Assembly (NCBI RefSeq): GCF_000189635.1
Contig: NW_002476085.1
Location: 1 to 64,000, forward strand
Reading direction: 5' to 3'
Origin: Tetrahymena thermophila SB210
Lineage: Eukaryota; Ciliophora; Oligohymenophorea; Hymenostomatida; Tetrahymenidae
DNA: 64,000 nucleotides
Position numbers and translations under genes: made by a program. Of this stretch, positions 48,502 through 62,034 are shown piece by piece. The stretch's first letter is position 1; each line of letters opens with the position of its first letter. The notes under the pieces were generated by a model. It saw only the letters and a list, made by a program, of their open reading frames with translations, had not been told where the DNA came from and made no database searches.

Positions 48502-49396
48502 TTTTAGTTTGAAAGTTAGCAAAATGATAAATTATTTGATATCTACTTTTATTTTAACAAATTAACAATTATTCTTAAAATCAACTATATTTCTGATGAA
48601 TTTTAATTAAAATGAACCGCATAATTACATTTTATTTTCCCAAATAATAAAAAAGATGAAATACAATTATTAATTTTTTTAATTTTGATATTAAGTTTTT
48701 TAATAATTTTTCAGAAATATTTTCAATTCATTTTAATATAATTAATAACATTAATCTAATATAAATAATAAAATTTTCAAGCTTAGAGAACCTCCAAAAT
48801 AAAATTAAAATAACTTAATTCTAAACATTTTAAAAATTAGATTTTTAATTTTAATAAAATTAAAATAATATTTTTTTATGCACTTGTAATAAAAATAAAA
48901 TAAATTTTTTTATGGTTTTGAAATATTTTAATGAGATTATTATTATAAAATTTAATATTTTTGATTAAAATTAAAGAATTTTATGCTCCATATTGCCATA
49001 AAATACATTTTAATTCTATGCAGTAATTTAAATAAGTATTTTGTTGAAGTAAATATGATATTTTTTTCATTAAATTCCATAGAATTATTAAAAAAATAAT
49101 ATTTATAAATTTTACATTTATTTGAAAAATAGAAATACATTCAAAGAATATTTATTTACTGCATATATTAAGAGGATAATAAGAAAAATTTTAACAGTAA
49201 AAATATTAATTGAAAAGTATAAGTGGAGTAGAATTTATCTAGAAATGCAGACAAAGTAAAAATAAAATAACCCCTGGCTTAAGCCAGGAACTAGAATTTT
49301 ATGTATCAGAACTGCTGCCCTTTTATCTCATGGTTTGATTTGAATAAAAAATTAAATAGATCATTCATTTTAAGTCTTTTTGAATAATATCTTAAA
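48502..49396. other. Divergent intergenic region with a GC-rich hairpin
   Basis: AT-rich promoter region of MPG (-) and the MyTH4-FERM gene (+). It contains the palindrome at 49273-49288 and a G+C-richer stretch to about 49335 (listed separately). No coding frame was supported. Confidence 0.6.
49273..49335. other. GC-rich palindrome / possible small RNA or 5' UTR element
   Basis: CCTGGCTTAAGCCAGG (49273-49288) is a perfect 16-base palindrome, folding as a 6-bp stem with a TTAA loop. It is followed by unusually G+C-rich sequence (GTATCAGAACTGCTGCCC) and TTTT at 49321-49324. It lies 109-124 bases upstream of the MyTH4-FERM start codon. It could be a hairpin in that gene's leader, a transcription-factor site, or a small polymerase III RNA. 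The strand is undetermined. Confidence 0.4.
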
Positions 49397-52300
49397 ATGA
49401 GTGACCATATAATTTATATAAAGATTTATGCACAAAATATTTTTTAAAATTATTAATAAGAAAAAATTAAGGATAAAGTAGTGCACTGTTGTTGGAGAAT
49501 TGTAAGATTTGTTGTTACTGAAAAAGAAATCTTATACTATAAACATTAAGCAGAGTATGAGCTAAAAACTTTTTAAGATGTAGAAGATATCTCAATTACT
49601 TCATAATCTTTGGGTATTTTTATGCACATTTGTAAGAAATTTTCAATTTAATATGATATTTTTTTATTTTAGCAAAGGATTAAATGGATCCAAACCAAAT
49701 TAAAACCATTTAGCTGACTCATGAAAGTTTAATGAAAGTTATAGACGGCTTGAAGCTTAAAGTAAATGAGCCTCCAACTGAATATAGATTTCCTCTTCTT
49801 TTGTAGCATATTTATGATTCTAAAGATGCTTAACAAGAGGTAAAATCACTTAGAATTTACCCAAAAAAAAAACAAATTAAATGAAATAGTTTAATAAATA
49901 ATAAATTATCTTTTATAAATAGCCAGGTATACCAACTTAAATTGCATATTTTGAATCTATAGAAGATCTTTAGCAAATAAATAGAGCAATATAGCTTTCA
50001 TCAGCTTGGATTAAATACAGCTAATCATGCAAAATGTATCATTTAGATTTAGACTACGAGATACTAGATTGGATATAAGAAAGCATTTAATTTGAGAATA
50101 TTCACTTTTAAGTTAAAATAAATCAAAAAAGCTAGGAAGAATTGGAATTATATGTTGATTGTTTAGGCATGTTTCTAATGTAATCATCAGCAATACATTA
50201 CCTTACCTTTTCAAGAGACTACACAAATGATAAATTTATCCTACAAGATAAGCACTTACTGATCAATATTAAATATGATTAAATATATTCTTTAGTTTTT
50301 AATGAGTAAACCATTTAGCTTTACAATTTTAGATTGAATTCAATTTAATTGAATTGAATTTTGTATTTACTTAATTTTTTAAATATAAAATTAGGTGCAA
50401 TATAAATTATAATATATTAAAAAATCTAACTGATGTAATAAGTGCAAACGTTGTTTTAGCCTCACTAAACCTTAGCTAGAATAAATTGACTGACGAGTGC
50501 CTGCCTTTACTTAATAAAGTTATAGAAAATTGTACAAATTTAAAAGTACTTGATTTATCTTGCAATTTATTCTTAGGAAATAGAAAATACTTCTATGATT
50601 TTATTGATTTGATAAACCTTCTTTAAGATAAAACTATTGCTGAATTTGAAGAATTTGGATTTAAATTAGATTTATAAAAAAATTAAATTGGGGATGATAT
50701 TGTAGATGTGGTAGAATAATTAATATTCAGAGCTATAAGGCCTAAAGTAGTTGCATTAGATCTTTCTTTTAACAATATTAGCAAATACAATTTATGGAGA
50801 CTATACAAAGGATATTTATAAGTAATAAAAATGAACAATTAAGTCGATTAAACTAGTTATGGTGATTAATCAAGTGTGGATCCTAATACTCAAAGCAATT
50901 TTTTGCAACACAATAATGATGTCAACATATATCTAAACATTTTCCCTCTACCTTTTCACTAAGATATACTGCAAGACTCAATTCGTATATTCAATAAGAT
51001 GGACAGTGATATTAAAAGATAAAACTGTAAGCTATTATTTTTTGAAATTATTTAAATTGTTAAAGATTGAAGTTTTTATTAATAAAATTCACATATTTTA
51101 TTATAAACTCATCAATAATTTTCATAACTATTGATAAATAACTTTCCATAATAATTTTATAACACACTGATTTATGTAATTAAAAAGTTCTAAAGATCAA
51201 AGAAGATTAGAAACTAAGAAAGATAAGACACATAAAGAGATAAAATTAAGAAGGAGAATAAAAATTAGAAAATTAAGAACAGGAAAGTAGAAATTTCATT
51301 TAAGGTAGGACAGAAAGCAAGTAAATTGATATCAGTATTCAGAGATTAAGATTTGGAAATAAACCTCCTCCTTATAGAAAAGCTTAAATATAAAAGATTA
51401 AAGATTACAGAATAATTATATAAAAAATTTAAAAAGACAAGTTTATTACAGTTGAGCAGCTACTAAAATTTTGCTAAGAAATAGATGAACTAGAATTTGA
51501 ATTTCCACTCTAACTTTTAGAGCCACTCTAAGAAATAGTTTGGACTAGGTTATGCGAAGTAATATTCTCAATCATTCAATTCCAAAAAAAAAATTTTTTT
51601 AATATTAATAGTCATTGCTTATTAGAGACCATTATTGCGTATCTAAACTATTAGTGATCGGTAAGCTAGTAGGCTTGGAATTAGAATTCTTTTAAAAGTA
51701 CTTGGAAATTACAGAAGAAAGAAAATAGTCTATTATGAAAAAAATTGAAAGGTTTCTTAACTTTGAAGATATTCCAGAATCATAAATTAATGAGGTTATG
51801 CACTATTTAATCAAAGAATGTATTAGATTGGATTTAAGAGGTCCTGTTGTGGAGTAATTATTTGCTATCAAAGAGAAGAGAGATGAGTTTATAAAGTTAC
51901 AAGTTAAATAGGGTTTCAAGCCTGAATTAGACCTTGTTTCTTAAGAAGGCTCAAAAGGTGATTGCTTTTTATTATTAAAGTAAAACGAAGACAGAAAGAA
52001 AGTTCCAAAAAGTATGAACTTGTTATTACTTATAAAAAAATTTGATTTTTATAATTTATTCATATAAAATTCTAGGTATCTTTCAGATTTCAATTAACGG
52101 TAACTTTTTTAGCCATTGCACAAGAGCTGATTACACCTTGTTCAGCAAATTATCATAAAAAGTTTTAATAGAATATGATGATGTGCTTGAGCTAGTTTTA
52201 TCAAAATACGAATCTAATTATTACTTAGATTTGGCATATAAAAGACTTTAATACCTTTTGGAAGACTTTGAGGATCTTGAATCTGATAACCCATTTTCCA

Positions 52301-55300
52301 TTTTTGAAAAGATATTTTTTGAAGGTTTGCAAGATTTAAAGTTAGCTTGTGCTCGACTTAATATTTAATATGCAAATTTCTAAAGTAGGAATATTTATCA
52401 TTAATTTGAATTGCAACAAATTAAACAACCCATTGAAATCAACTCAGACGAAGTATTTCATCCTGTAGATACTGTTCAATATTCATAGCAATATAAATTC
52501 ACAAATTTTATTTATTTAAGAAAATTTGAATTCTACTACACTTAAAATGAAATTTCTCTTTCTAATCTTTAACCAAGTGATATGTTTATTCACAGAGATG
52601 AAGACACTTTTATTAAGCCTTTAATACAATTTCCAGTGCCTGAAGCCAAAAAAGATTTAGAAACTGCTATGACTTATTTAGTCTATTGTCTTGTTGTTTA
52701 TTCAAGGGAATCTAATTCATATTAAAAAATTGCTCCTTAATTATAAAAATTGATTTCTTTGCTTAACAAATCTAAATTCATTCCTCATTTAAAAGATGAA
52801 GTTTACTTATAAATTATAAAATACTCTACTTCTCCTATGCTAAACGATTACACAGAATACAATTTAATTGCAATCATTACCATTTTAACTATATATTGCC
52901 CTCCTTCGTAATAAATTTAATCAAAACAGCAAATAAATTTACTAACTTATTCTTAAATAGGTATGAACTCAATCATTTTATTAGAAACTTTTTGTTCGTT
53001 TATTATGGTAGGTAGAGATTTGCAAGACTGGCTCAAGATGCCTTAATCCATCTTTAAAATGCTGTTATTTAAGAAATAGTAATTCCTGATTGGGTACCAT
53101 CTCTTTTCGAGCTCGAATAAAGAATAAGAGGTTATACAAAATTCATTTTTAAAATATGTTATCCTAACCAATCCAGTTAAGAGTTTAGTCTAGATCCATT
53201 CATTACAGCAGGGCAGTTGATGAAAATAGTATATTAAGTAAAATTATTTAAAAAATTGTTTTATTCAAAAAAATAATTATTTGAAAATTAAATTAAATCA
53301 GGAAGGGACATATTTTCTAAAAAATTCAATAACTGATAAATATAATTACTGGATATATTAATCATCAATATATGATAAAGAAGAAATAGCAATTATGTTT
53401 GAAGATATAATAATAGAGATTATGAGCTAATGGGACCAAAATCCTACTAAATTTGCAAGCTACAGCTTACTTGTTAAGCGTAGAATTTATTAGCCATTTC
53501 ATACAATCAGACTAGGAGATATTCATTAATTGTAAATTAATTGCTTATTCGATGAATAGTTAAGATATTTCTACACAAATGAGTTGTATGCTAAATCAAT
53601 AGTTATTCCTTCTTTAATCCGTATAGCTGCTTATTATCTAGCATACCTAACAAAAGGTACTTAAAAGGGAAAAATAGATTTAAATCAAACTTTCAATAAC
53701 TTAGAACATCTCATACCATCTTCAATAAAATATAAAAAGGTAAAATTTTTATTTAAAATCTTTGACATGCTTTTTAGTAGATAATTTGGAGCTTTGGATT
53801 TTAAATTCAATGAATAAATTAATTTAATGCAAACTACAATTAAAAATATATTAAAAGCATAAATAAATAACACTAAAAAATATTTTTTTATATTTCAAAA
53901 TTTTTAATTATTTTTTATTGTAAATAATTTGAAATAGCTTATTGATACTTTTAATTACGATTTTTAATTGAAAAATTTAAAAATAAAATAATTTGATATA
54001 TAATTATTTCATATTAGGATGAATTTGCATTAGTAATAAGTAGGATGATAGAAATTGAGAAAATAGATAAAATTGATAAATATACTCTTATATTTAATAT
54101 ACTTGCTTAGTTAAGATTAAATAATTTTTATGCATCATCTTTTTTTACTGCCAAACTTAATGAGTCTGAGCTAGAGTAGGTTTATGTTGTTGTAAATGCC
54201 TTTTGTATCAATGTTTTTAGTAAAAAGAATTAACTCAAACCTCTCCATTCAATTTACTTTGAGGAAATAATTTATCTAGTTGCAACTTCTAATAACATGG
54301 CTAAAATTTAAACATTTAGTAAAGAATCAAAAACGTTTTCTGTTTTAAGTATAAAATTTGATTATCCTAGAGCTCATGAGTTTGTCTAAGACGTTATATC
54401 ATATGCTTATCTTAGAATATAAGATGATTGCTATGCTTTGTATGCTTATTCTGAGCTTTTTAAATTGAGATACAGGTAAAACAATATTTTAGCAAGAGTT
54501 TTTATTAACTTTTTCATTAATTAAAAGACATTCTTTGCTTGTTATTCCTCAAGAAATTGGGTTAATCGAAACAACAGATCCTTATACTTTAGAAATAAAT
54601 AAAAATTTAAATCATATAGAGCTTGCAGAAACAAGAGAAAAAGTTTAAGAAATATACTAGCATATTTATTCTACATAATTTATCATCAGTGAAATGAATG
54701 ATTATCCATTTTTCAAAGAAACTACTTAATATAACCTTTAATTCAAAGAAAGAGAAATGAGGAGATCTTCATACCAAGAAAGTTAGCTTTAATAATGGTT
54801 TAATTCTGTACTTAAGGAAAGATAGCAAATGTAAGAGGAAATTCAGAATAAATAGTAGGTATAAATCGATTAACAAAAAGCTAGAAGAGACCGTGTAAGT
54901 AATCATGATTCATAAGTTTCATCTGGAGTAGCTGCAAATCAAAATAATTAAAATGTGTTATCTCCTAAAGTGGAAAATAGCCAGTCCCCTTAGATATAAC
55001 AAAATAGTCCATTCAATCAAAATTTAAAAAGCTAGGGCTTTACGAATAAACAGGAATAATTTGCATAAAATTCTGATTAGGATTTTGAACCTACTAATAA
55101 TATACCAAATCAAAATAATTAGCAATAATAATTTTCACAAGGTACTGCAGAGAGCACATAACAAAAATAAAGCACGTATTAGTCTTAGCAAGTTTAGCAA
55201 AATTATAAAAAAGATTCTATGCCAACTATCTAGGAGGCAGATAACAGTAATGTTAACTCTGTGACAATGAACTAAGAAAAATAATAAAAGTTACCAGAGT

Positions 55301-56127
55301 TCAATGTTTCAAATAGTAATAACCCAAATAATCTTCCTAGCTAGAATTAATTACACAAAGCAAACAGCGAAAGTTATTAGTAAAATTCTAGCTAAAATAA
55401 TAATGGTAGTAACAATTAAATAAAAGAACCATAAAGTGCTGCACTTCCTAACAAAAAGTCTTAAAATGAAATCACTAATAAGAAACTAAACAATAAAATT
55501 AACAATGCCCTAAGTATTAAACCTGGAGCACCAAAAAGTCAGGCAGATTTAACTTCCCCAAAAGTAGTAGCTGATAACGTAGAAAAAAATAAATCATAAC
55601 CTACTTAAAATAATAATGCGAATCAATAAAATTAGCAGAGCAATTAACAGTAGTAGTAGTAGTAGTAATAATAATCATAATCAAATTCATAAAAAAATAA
55701 CTAAGTTGAACCTTAAAAGAATTAAAAGTAAAATCAAAGTGAGTCAAATGAAAATAAAGGAGAAATCAGTGCAAGCTAAATAGCATAGTAAATGCAAAAA
55801 AATAGCATGGAAGCTTCAGAAGATAATACTTTGTTAAGACACTCTCGCTAATCCTCTAGAGAAGGGATAAAAAGTACTTCCCCTGCTTAAAACAAAGAAA
55901 GACTCAAATCATTAACAAGAAAATCTACAGCTGTACATGCTTAAAATAGAAGAAGTATTAAAAAGTCTTCAAATCAAAGCAGTAAAGATAATCTAGTTGA
56001 ATAAGGGCAATAAGCTTCAAATAATGAAGTACCTAGTTCATAAAATGCTACTTAAGAAAATGAATAATAATAAAGCTCAACAAACATAGCAATCAAAAAG
56101 CCACCAATGTTTCTTAAAAAAAACTGA
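49397..56127 (+). CDS. LRR-MyTH4-FERM protein without a motor domain
   Basis: Eleven exons, 1,930 aa. Introns: 49632-49672, 49840-49922, 50306-50394, 51027-51187, 51559-51611, 52012-52075, 52908-52960, 53238-53301, 53740-54017, 54476-54527; all in phase. Residues 1-90 may be PH-like (RFVVTEKEILYYKHQAEYEL). Leucine-rich repeats span about 255-470 (VVLASLNLSQNKLTDECLPL, LKVLDLSCNLFL, VVALDLSFNNIS). MyTH4 covers about 905-1057 (FIPHLKDEVYLQIIKYSTSP, IYCPPSYELNHFIRNF, IPDWVPSLFELEQRIRGYTK). A FERM-like region follows to about 1,400 (QSSQEFSLDPFITAGQLMKI, FDEQLRYFYTNELYAKS). A coiled coil and a 400-residue Gln/Asn/Ser tail end it. MyTH4-FERM pairs bind microtubules and membrane proteins and usually sit on myosin tails or KCBP-type kinesins; no motor is present here. 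The PH-LRR start recalls CARMIL. Confidence 0.85.
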
Positions 56128-56767
56128 TTTTTGTCAAAATTAAATAGACTTTTTTCTTGAACTTTTTTAATTAAATTTCTAAATTGTAAAAAATGAAACA
56201 AACTTTACAAAGCAATATTGTAAAATCTTATTTTATTTTTCTATGTTAATTTAAAAGAAACATTCTAATTAATTAATTAATGAATTAATGAATGAATATA
56301 TTTATTTATTTAGAAGAAGATTTTAAAAACATAAAATAGAATATAAATTAATTAATAAATAAATGAATATTTTAATTAAATCAAAGTTTTTTTTTCAATA
56401 ATTTGAAGAAAAGATTTCTTTAAAAGTTTTTGAGCAAATTAAACACTCACAAATATACGGAGTAAGAGATGATATTAATTAGATTGCCATAATGTATTTG
56501 TTTAATAGCATTAATGAATAGATTTTCAAATAAAATTTAAAATAATTTGTTTGTTAATAAAAAGTTTATATATGTAATTGATGACATAGATAAGCAAGTT
56601 AATATTATTTACATTTTTAATCAATATATTTCAAATGATAAGTGTTTTTTAATTACAATTAGCTTTATTCTTATTATATAATCATAAAAAGAGAACAATA
56701 GTTTTCTGTAATTAGATTAAAATACTAATCTAAATAATACTTCTACTAAGTTAAGAGTTAGAAAGTT
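56128..56767. other. Intergenic, same-strand genes
   Basis: AT-rich spacer of 0.64 kb with an ATTAATTAATGAATTAATGA-type run at about 56268-56295. It should carry a terminator and a promoter; no specific motif. Confidence 0.6.
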
Positions 56768-59700
56768 ATGAATTTTTTTACTTAAAGTGAACCATATATA
56801 GAATATTCTTAAAATAATAATACTATTTAGCAAGAAAATAGTTACTAAGCTGATTAAAGTTAATAAATACTTCGTTAAAACATAAAAACAACTGAATATG
56901 ATTAGGAGATTTCTTTAGAAGACATTAATTATAGAAATTAGTTAGAAATGATTAAAAACTAATCTACTTCATTTCATATATTTAAAAGTAATATAGATGA
57001 TTTTAAATTTAAAAAAGACTGCTATTAGGTAGATAATTCAAGTGAGATTATAGATTCTCCTGAATCTTCTTCAAACACGAATGATAAAAGCTAATAGGAT
57101 AATTCACCTTCTTTCTCAATTCAATAAGTAGAAATAGATAAACAATAAAAGAAAGATAATAATTAACCAAAGTATGAAAACCAATCCAAAAGAAAACATC
57201 GTTCTGGTTCTTAAACCTGGAAAAACAGTTTTAATTACTAACAGCAATAGCAATTATAGAATGAAAGTTAATATCTATCTCCTATTTAAAATAAATCTAA
57301 CACTATATGTAAATCAACTTAAAGAGAAAATTCTGTTAGATCATCATCAATTTGTAGGAGTTTAACAAAAAAACGAAGTACTTTATTGGCTATCAGAAAC
57401 TCTAATTTAACATTAAATCCTTAAACATAACAAATAAATGGATCAGGCAATTAAAATATCAGTAATCAGTAAGAAAATTAAGCAGAAGAAAGTAAAAACA
57501 AAGCACTCAATGTGATAGATTATTTAACTAAAGATAAAAAAAGCTAAAAAAGGAATTTGTTAAAATAAATTTACTATATCAGAAAAATCACAAATATTTT
57601 AAAGCAAAGACTAGATAAAAATAGAATATTTCTTTTAAAAAAAGAGCACTATAACATTATAAATGATAAAGCTTACTTTTACAATCCTATTGATAAGACT
57701 AAAAACCATATTTTGGAAGTCAAAATATTTTAAATATTTTCTAGTATTATTGGTGGATTTTTAAACAGAATTAAAGTAATTTTTTATATTCAATAAAATT
57801 AATTTTATGGAAATTTTTCCAAACATACTAATTTTCTTTGGGTTTTAAAATGTGCATACAAATGAATTTTTATATTTTGGAATACAATGTTATTTTAGGT
57901 TATTTAAAAAAACTTTGAAATAATGATAAATAAAAGAAATTATTTAAATTTTAAAACAAAACATTAATTTTTTTATTATTTTTTAAATTCTTTTAAAATT
58001 TATAAATAATTAAAATAGACATTTTCTCCTGATAATTTACTAATAATGTGGATGAACCTTTTTGTTCTTTTGATTTAGTTTTTCTAGCTAATAATTTATC
58101 CACTTAAAAGCTCATTTCAGATATAAGATCTCGAAAATAATTAAATTTACGAAGATTTGTTCAGAATATTTCCAATAATTATAGGTTTGCTAGAAATAAG
58201 CTTTTCTTTTAATATTTCTTATTATGAAAACGGAATAATTATTTCTGATAGAAAAGAAATTATTAAAAACTATTTTAAAAAGAAGTTTTTTTTTGATATT
58301 GTTTGCATTTTAATAGTATAATTAAATTACAACAATGGGATGTTTATAGTTGATTTGCTCTTTGCTATTTTTTCTATTAAAAAAATAATAATTAATATAA
58401 AAACTATAAATGAGCATTTTTAAATTGAATAAAGATTTTCTACTTCTTATGATCTTATGAAATTATGTTTGCTTGTTTTTTACATGGGGCATTATTGTGC
58501 ATGTGGCTACTATTATATCGGAATGCTTTACTCTCCAAATTGGATTATTCATTATGGATTTTCTAATGATGCTTGGTATTCAAACTATGTAAACTCCCTT
58601 TATTTTACATTTATAACTATGATAACAGTTGGGTTTGGAGATATTGCTCCTATCAATTCTTATGAAAAGATATATGTTATATTCATGACTATAGGTACAT
58701 GCGGTGTTTTTGCTTATTCTATAAATACTATAGGTAGAATTTTTAGTGAAATGGCTTTGAGTGAAGCTAAATACAGGTATTAACTGATTTTCAAGTTTTT
58801 CAAGCAAGCAAATAGATATTTAATTATTTCAATAAAATAATTCTTAAAAAAATAGCTTTTAATTCAAAACAATTTTTTTTATTTTATTACAAAAATTTTT
58901 AAAAAATACTGCAAAAATAAAATGTCAAAAAAAATATTTAGTGTTTCCACATACTTTTAAAGTAAAAGTAAGCATTACAGTGCAAATTATTTTAAAAGTT
59001 TGACAGTATAAAGAAAATCATTTATAATTCAATAATTAAATTTTATAATAATAGAAATAAAAAGTTTGAGATTACTAAGCTGATGTAATAAAGAAATATT
59101 ACTAAGAAAACTTAAAGAAAAGTAATAAAATTTTTAGAATATGAGTAAAGTCAAGAAATGGATAGTTCCTAAAAAGGAGAAGAGATTCTTCTTAAAATAT
59201 CAAAATCACTTAGAGATGAAGTAAATCGAGAGTATTTTGGAAAATTCTTAAATGATATTAAATTGTTTAGGTTAAATTTCTCAATGGAATTTATTATGAA
59301 ACTAACAAGCCATGTGAAGGAAAAAACATTTGGTCCAAATGAAATAATATTTTCAGAAGGAGATTTGGATAGAACATTTTATTTCATTTGTAGTGGATAA
59401 GTTTAGTTATATCTTAATAATAAAATATCACAAAACAGGGATGATTTTGATCTTATTTCAGTTGGAGTAAATTTATTTTTTACAAAAAATTATTTTCCTT
59501 ATTTATTTTTTTATTATTTTCGAAATAGAAAGGATCCTTGCTAGGTATTAATAGTTTCTTAACTGGAAATCCTAAAGATATGTCAGCAAAAAGCCTAAAT
59601 GGTTCTCATTTGATTTATTGTTCAGAAAGTGATTTTTTATAGACACTCAAGTTATTTGAATCTGACTATGTAAATTAATTTTAAATTAATTAAAATAGAA

Positions 59701-61546
59701 AATGAGGTTTTAATTCACTTTTTTAAATAATTTTTTGTAAAAATGAATCTAAATTTAAATTCATTTTAAAATGATATTATCTCAAAATAATTTATATTTT
59801 GTTTAAAAAATATAGGAAAAATATTGCATGCTTAAAGATTCAATTAATCTTTACAATGACCACTAAGGATTGCCATGCTTTTCATGCAATAAATTTGACC
59901 ATTAAGCTTCTAAATGTGTTTTATATAATCTAAAAGTTGATAAGGAATTAATTAATTTTAGACACATTTATTGTCCTGAATAAAAAAGAAAATAAGAGGG
60001 TAGAGTTTCTGTAAGAAGAAAAAATGTTATCTAAGCGCTTTCTCATAAATAAATTTGCTAAATTTCTTTAAAAAGATTAAGATTATTCTATATAAGTTAA
60101 ATTTATAATTACTCAGAAGAAGATGAGGATGAAGATGACAATGATGATGAAAATACATATAAAGATGAAATAAAATCAGACTCAGAATGTTAACTTGAAG
60201 AAAGTAATATTAAAGTATAAAAATCTAAACTCAACATAGATGATAAAATTAATGATTTAAAAGATGATAAAAAATTTTTTTTAAATGTAAAAAAGATTAA
60301 ATTAAAAGATTTATAGTCGTATTTAGAAAGTTTTAATTAATCATAAGGTTGTAACTAAAATTTATTTTAATAAGAGAATGATTCTTAATTTTATTTAGAA
60401 TCGGAAAGTGATAGTGAGAATGATTTATAAACTTCTTCCTAAAATTCTGATTTCAATAAATATTCCAACTAATCTAGTATAAAATCTTAATAAAAAACAC
60501 AAAGTAATATAAAAAAAGAGCCAACATTGTCAAATATATAGTAGGCATAAAATAGTCCTTACACGAATAGGCTTTCTACTAAATAAATAGATTCTAATAT
60601 AGATTTAAGGAATAAGTCTATTTCTATCAATTCACAACATGATATAATTCAACATTCTTCACCTTAATTATAAAATTAAAATTTTGATAGTCCTTCAAAT
60701 AGACACTCTATAATTAAAAGTTTAAACCAAGTTAAATCTCGAATGTCTATACATGCTAATTTAGAAGATAACTAAGCTCAGTTATTAAAATAATTTCAAG
60801 CTTAATGTGGTACCTAAGATGACTTTTAAAGCGAAAAAACAATAGATATGACTAATTCTAGGCAAATGAAAAAAAATAGTTCAGAAACAAAAGACTACTA
60901 AAGTTTGGAAAGTGAGGCATCTTCTACTTTAAATTAAAATACTGTAAACACCAATTTAACAAAAAAAGTTATTCCTGAAAGCAAAAGAAGAATTTCTTAT
61001 TAGATTTCTAAAAAAATGAGTATTTTTAATAAAGAAGAGCATAGTAAATTATCAAAAATTGATATTAGTGATAACATTTAAATGTTTGGTTAAAAATTAA
61101 AGTATTCTATGAAATAGTTAGGCTAAAACCACATTTTAGATTTTCCAGCTAAATATTTTGACATTTTTGATTAATTTGATAAATACAAAGATTACTCCTA
61201 TTACTTTCCATAGAGTAATCCTTCTATAATACTTAAAGAATAAAGAAGAAAAACATATCATATACTGCTATTGATGAGATACAATAAAAATTAATTGAAT
61301 AATAAATACAATTCAGCCAATTCAGTTCCTTAAACAACAGATTAAGATACAAAATCCATGAATGTATCTCCTAAAAAACTTAATGCCTTGCATCATTTAA
61401 TAATAATGAAATAAATTTAGTAGACATAATAGCAATAGATGCCTTCATTACTTAATTAAATATCACAAAAAGAAAGCAATTCTAATTCTTATATAAAAGA
61501 TTTAAGCATATCCTCTTAACAATAAGTTTTTAATTTAAAAAAATGA
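56768..61546 (+). CDS. Voltage-gated-like K+ channel with cyclic-nucleotide-binding-like domain and CCHC zinc knuckle
   Basis: Five exons, 1,349 aa; introns 57776-58018, 58777-59054, 59467-59528 and 59670-59815. Residues 1-335 are a disordered cytoplasmic N terminus. The channel core follows: hydrophobic segments from residue 340 (LLIMWMNLFVLLIQFFQLII, IFPIIIGLLEISFSF), a late helix KLCLLVFYMGHYCACG, the pore helix YVNSLYFTFITMI and the K+ filter TVGFGD at about 539-544, then S6. A CNBD-like fold spans about 655-780 (FGPNEIIFSEGD, FYFICSGQVQLYL), but its ligand cassette reads GSLLGINSFLTGNPKDMSAK, without the usual Glu and Arg for cNMP. CX2CX4HX4C (CFSCNKFDHQASKC) follows at about 794-807. 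The last 500 residues are acidic, then Ser/Gln-rich. Large families of such channels are known in Tetrahymena and Paramecium. Confidence 0.92.
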
Positions 61547-62034
61547 ATTATTTTAGATAGATAGTTGATATAATATAATTTTTTTCAACTGTTGATATCA
61601 AACTAACTATAAAAAATAAATGTTTAATGTATTAATTTTTTTAATTTATTTTTTATCTTTAACCAACTAAAAATCTACTTGTTCAAATTTTAAAATCATA
61701 TTTGATCTTTAATTAAGTAAGTAAATAAATGTTATTTTGTTAAATTAATTTATTTTTTAACTAATTAATTTCTCTAAACTTACTATATTCTGATCATTAA
61801 ATTTTCGAATTTTTAAAATTTTAAAGAAATCTCATTGATATTACAATAAACTTTAGGACTTAAATTTGGAAATAAAATGACAATAAAATGAAAATAATGT
61901 TAATGATTATTTTATTTATTTATTTATTTATTAATATTATAAACTATATTTATTTTTAAATTATTTTATATTGATAAATTATTTAGTGATTATTTTTATT
62001 TTTATATTTTATTTAACTTGAATTTTTTTTTTAA
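61547..62034. other. Convergent spacer, 0.49 kb
   Basis: AT-rich 3' flanks of the channel gene and the histone-chimera gene, with an ATTT tandem run at 61910-61931. Nothing else recognised. Confidence 0.6.

Noticed and set aside
52890-53000. Frameshift in the MyTH4 domain after IYCPPS
   Set aside because: A 53-nt intron at 52908-52960 joins IYCPPS to YELNHFIRNF in the right phase, so no frameshift is needed.
58580-58807. Minus-strand ORF opposite the channel pore
   Set aside because: It is an antisense shadow of the conserved K+ channel pore exon.
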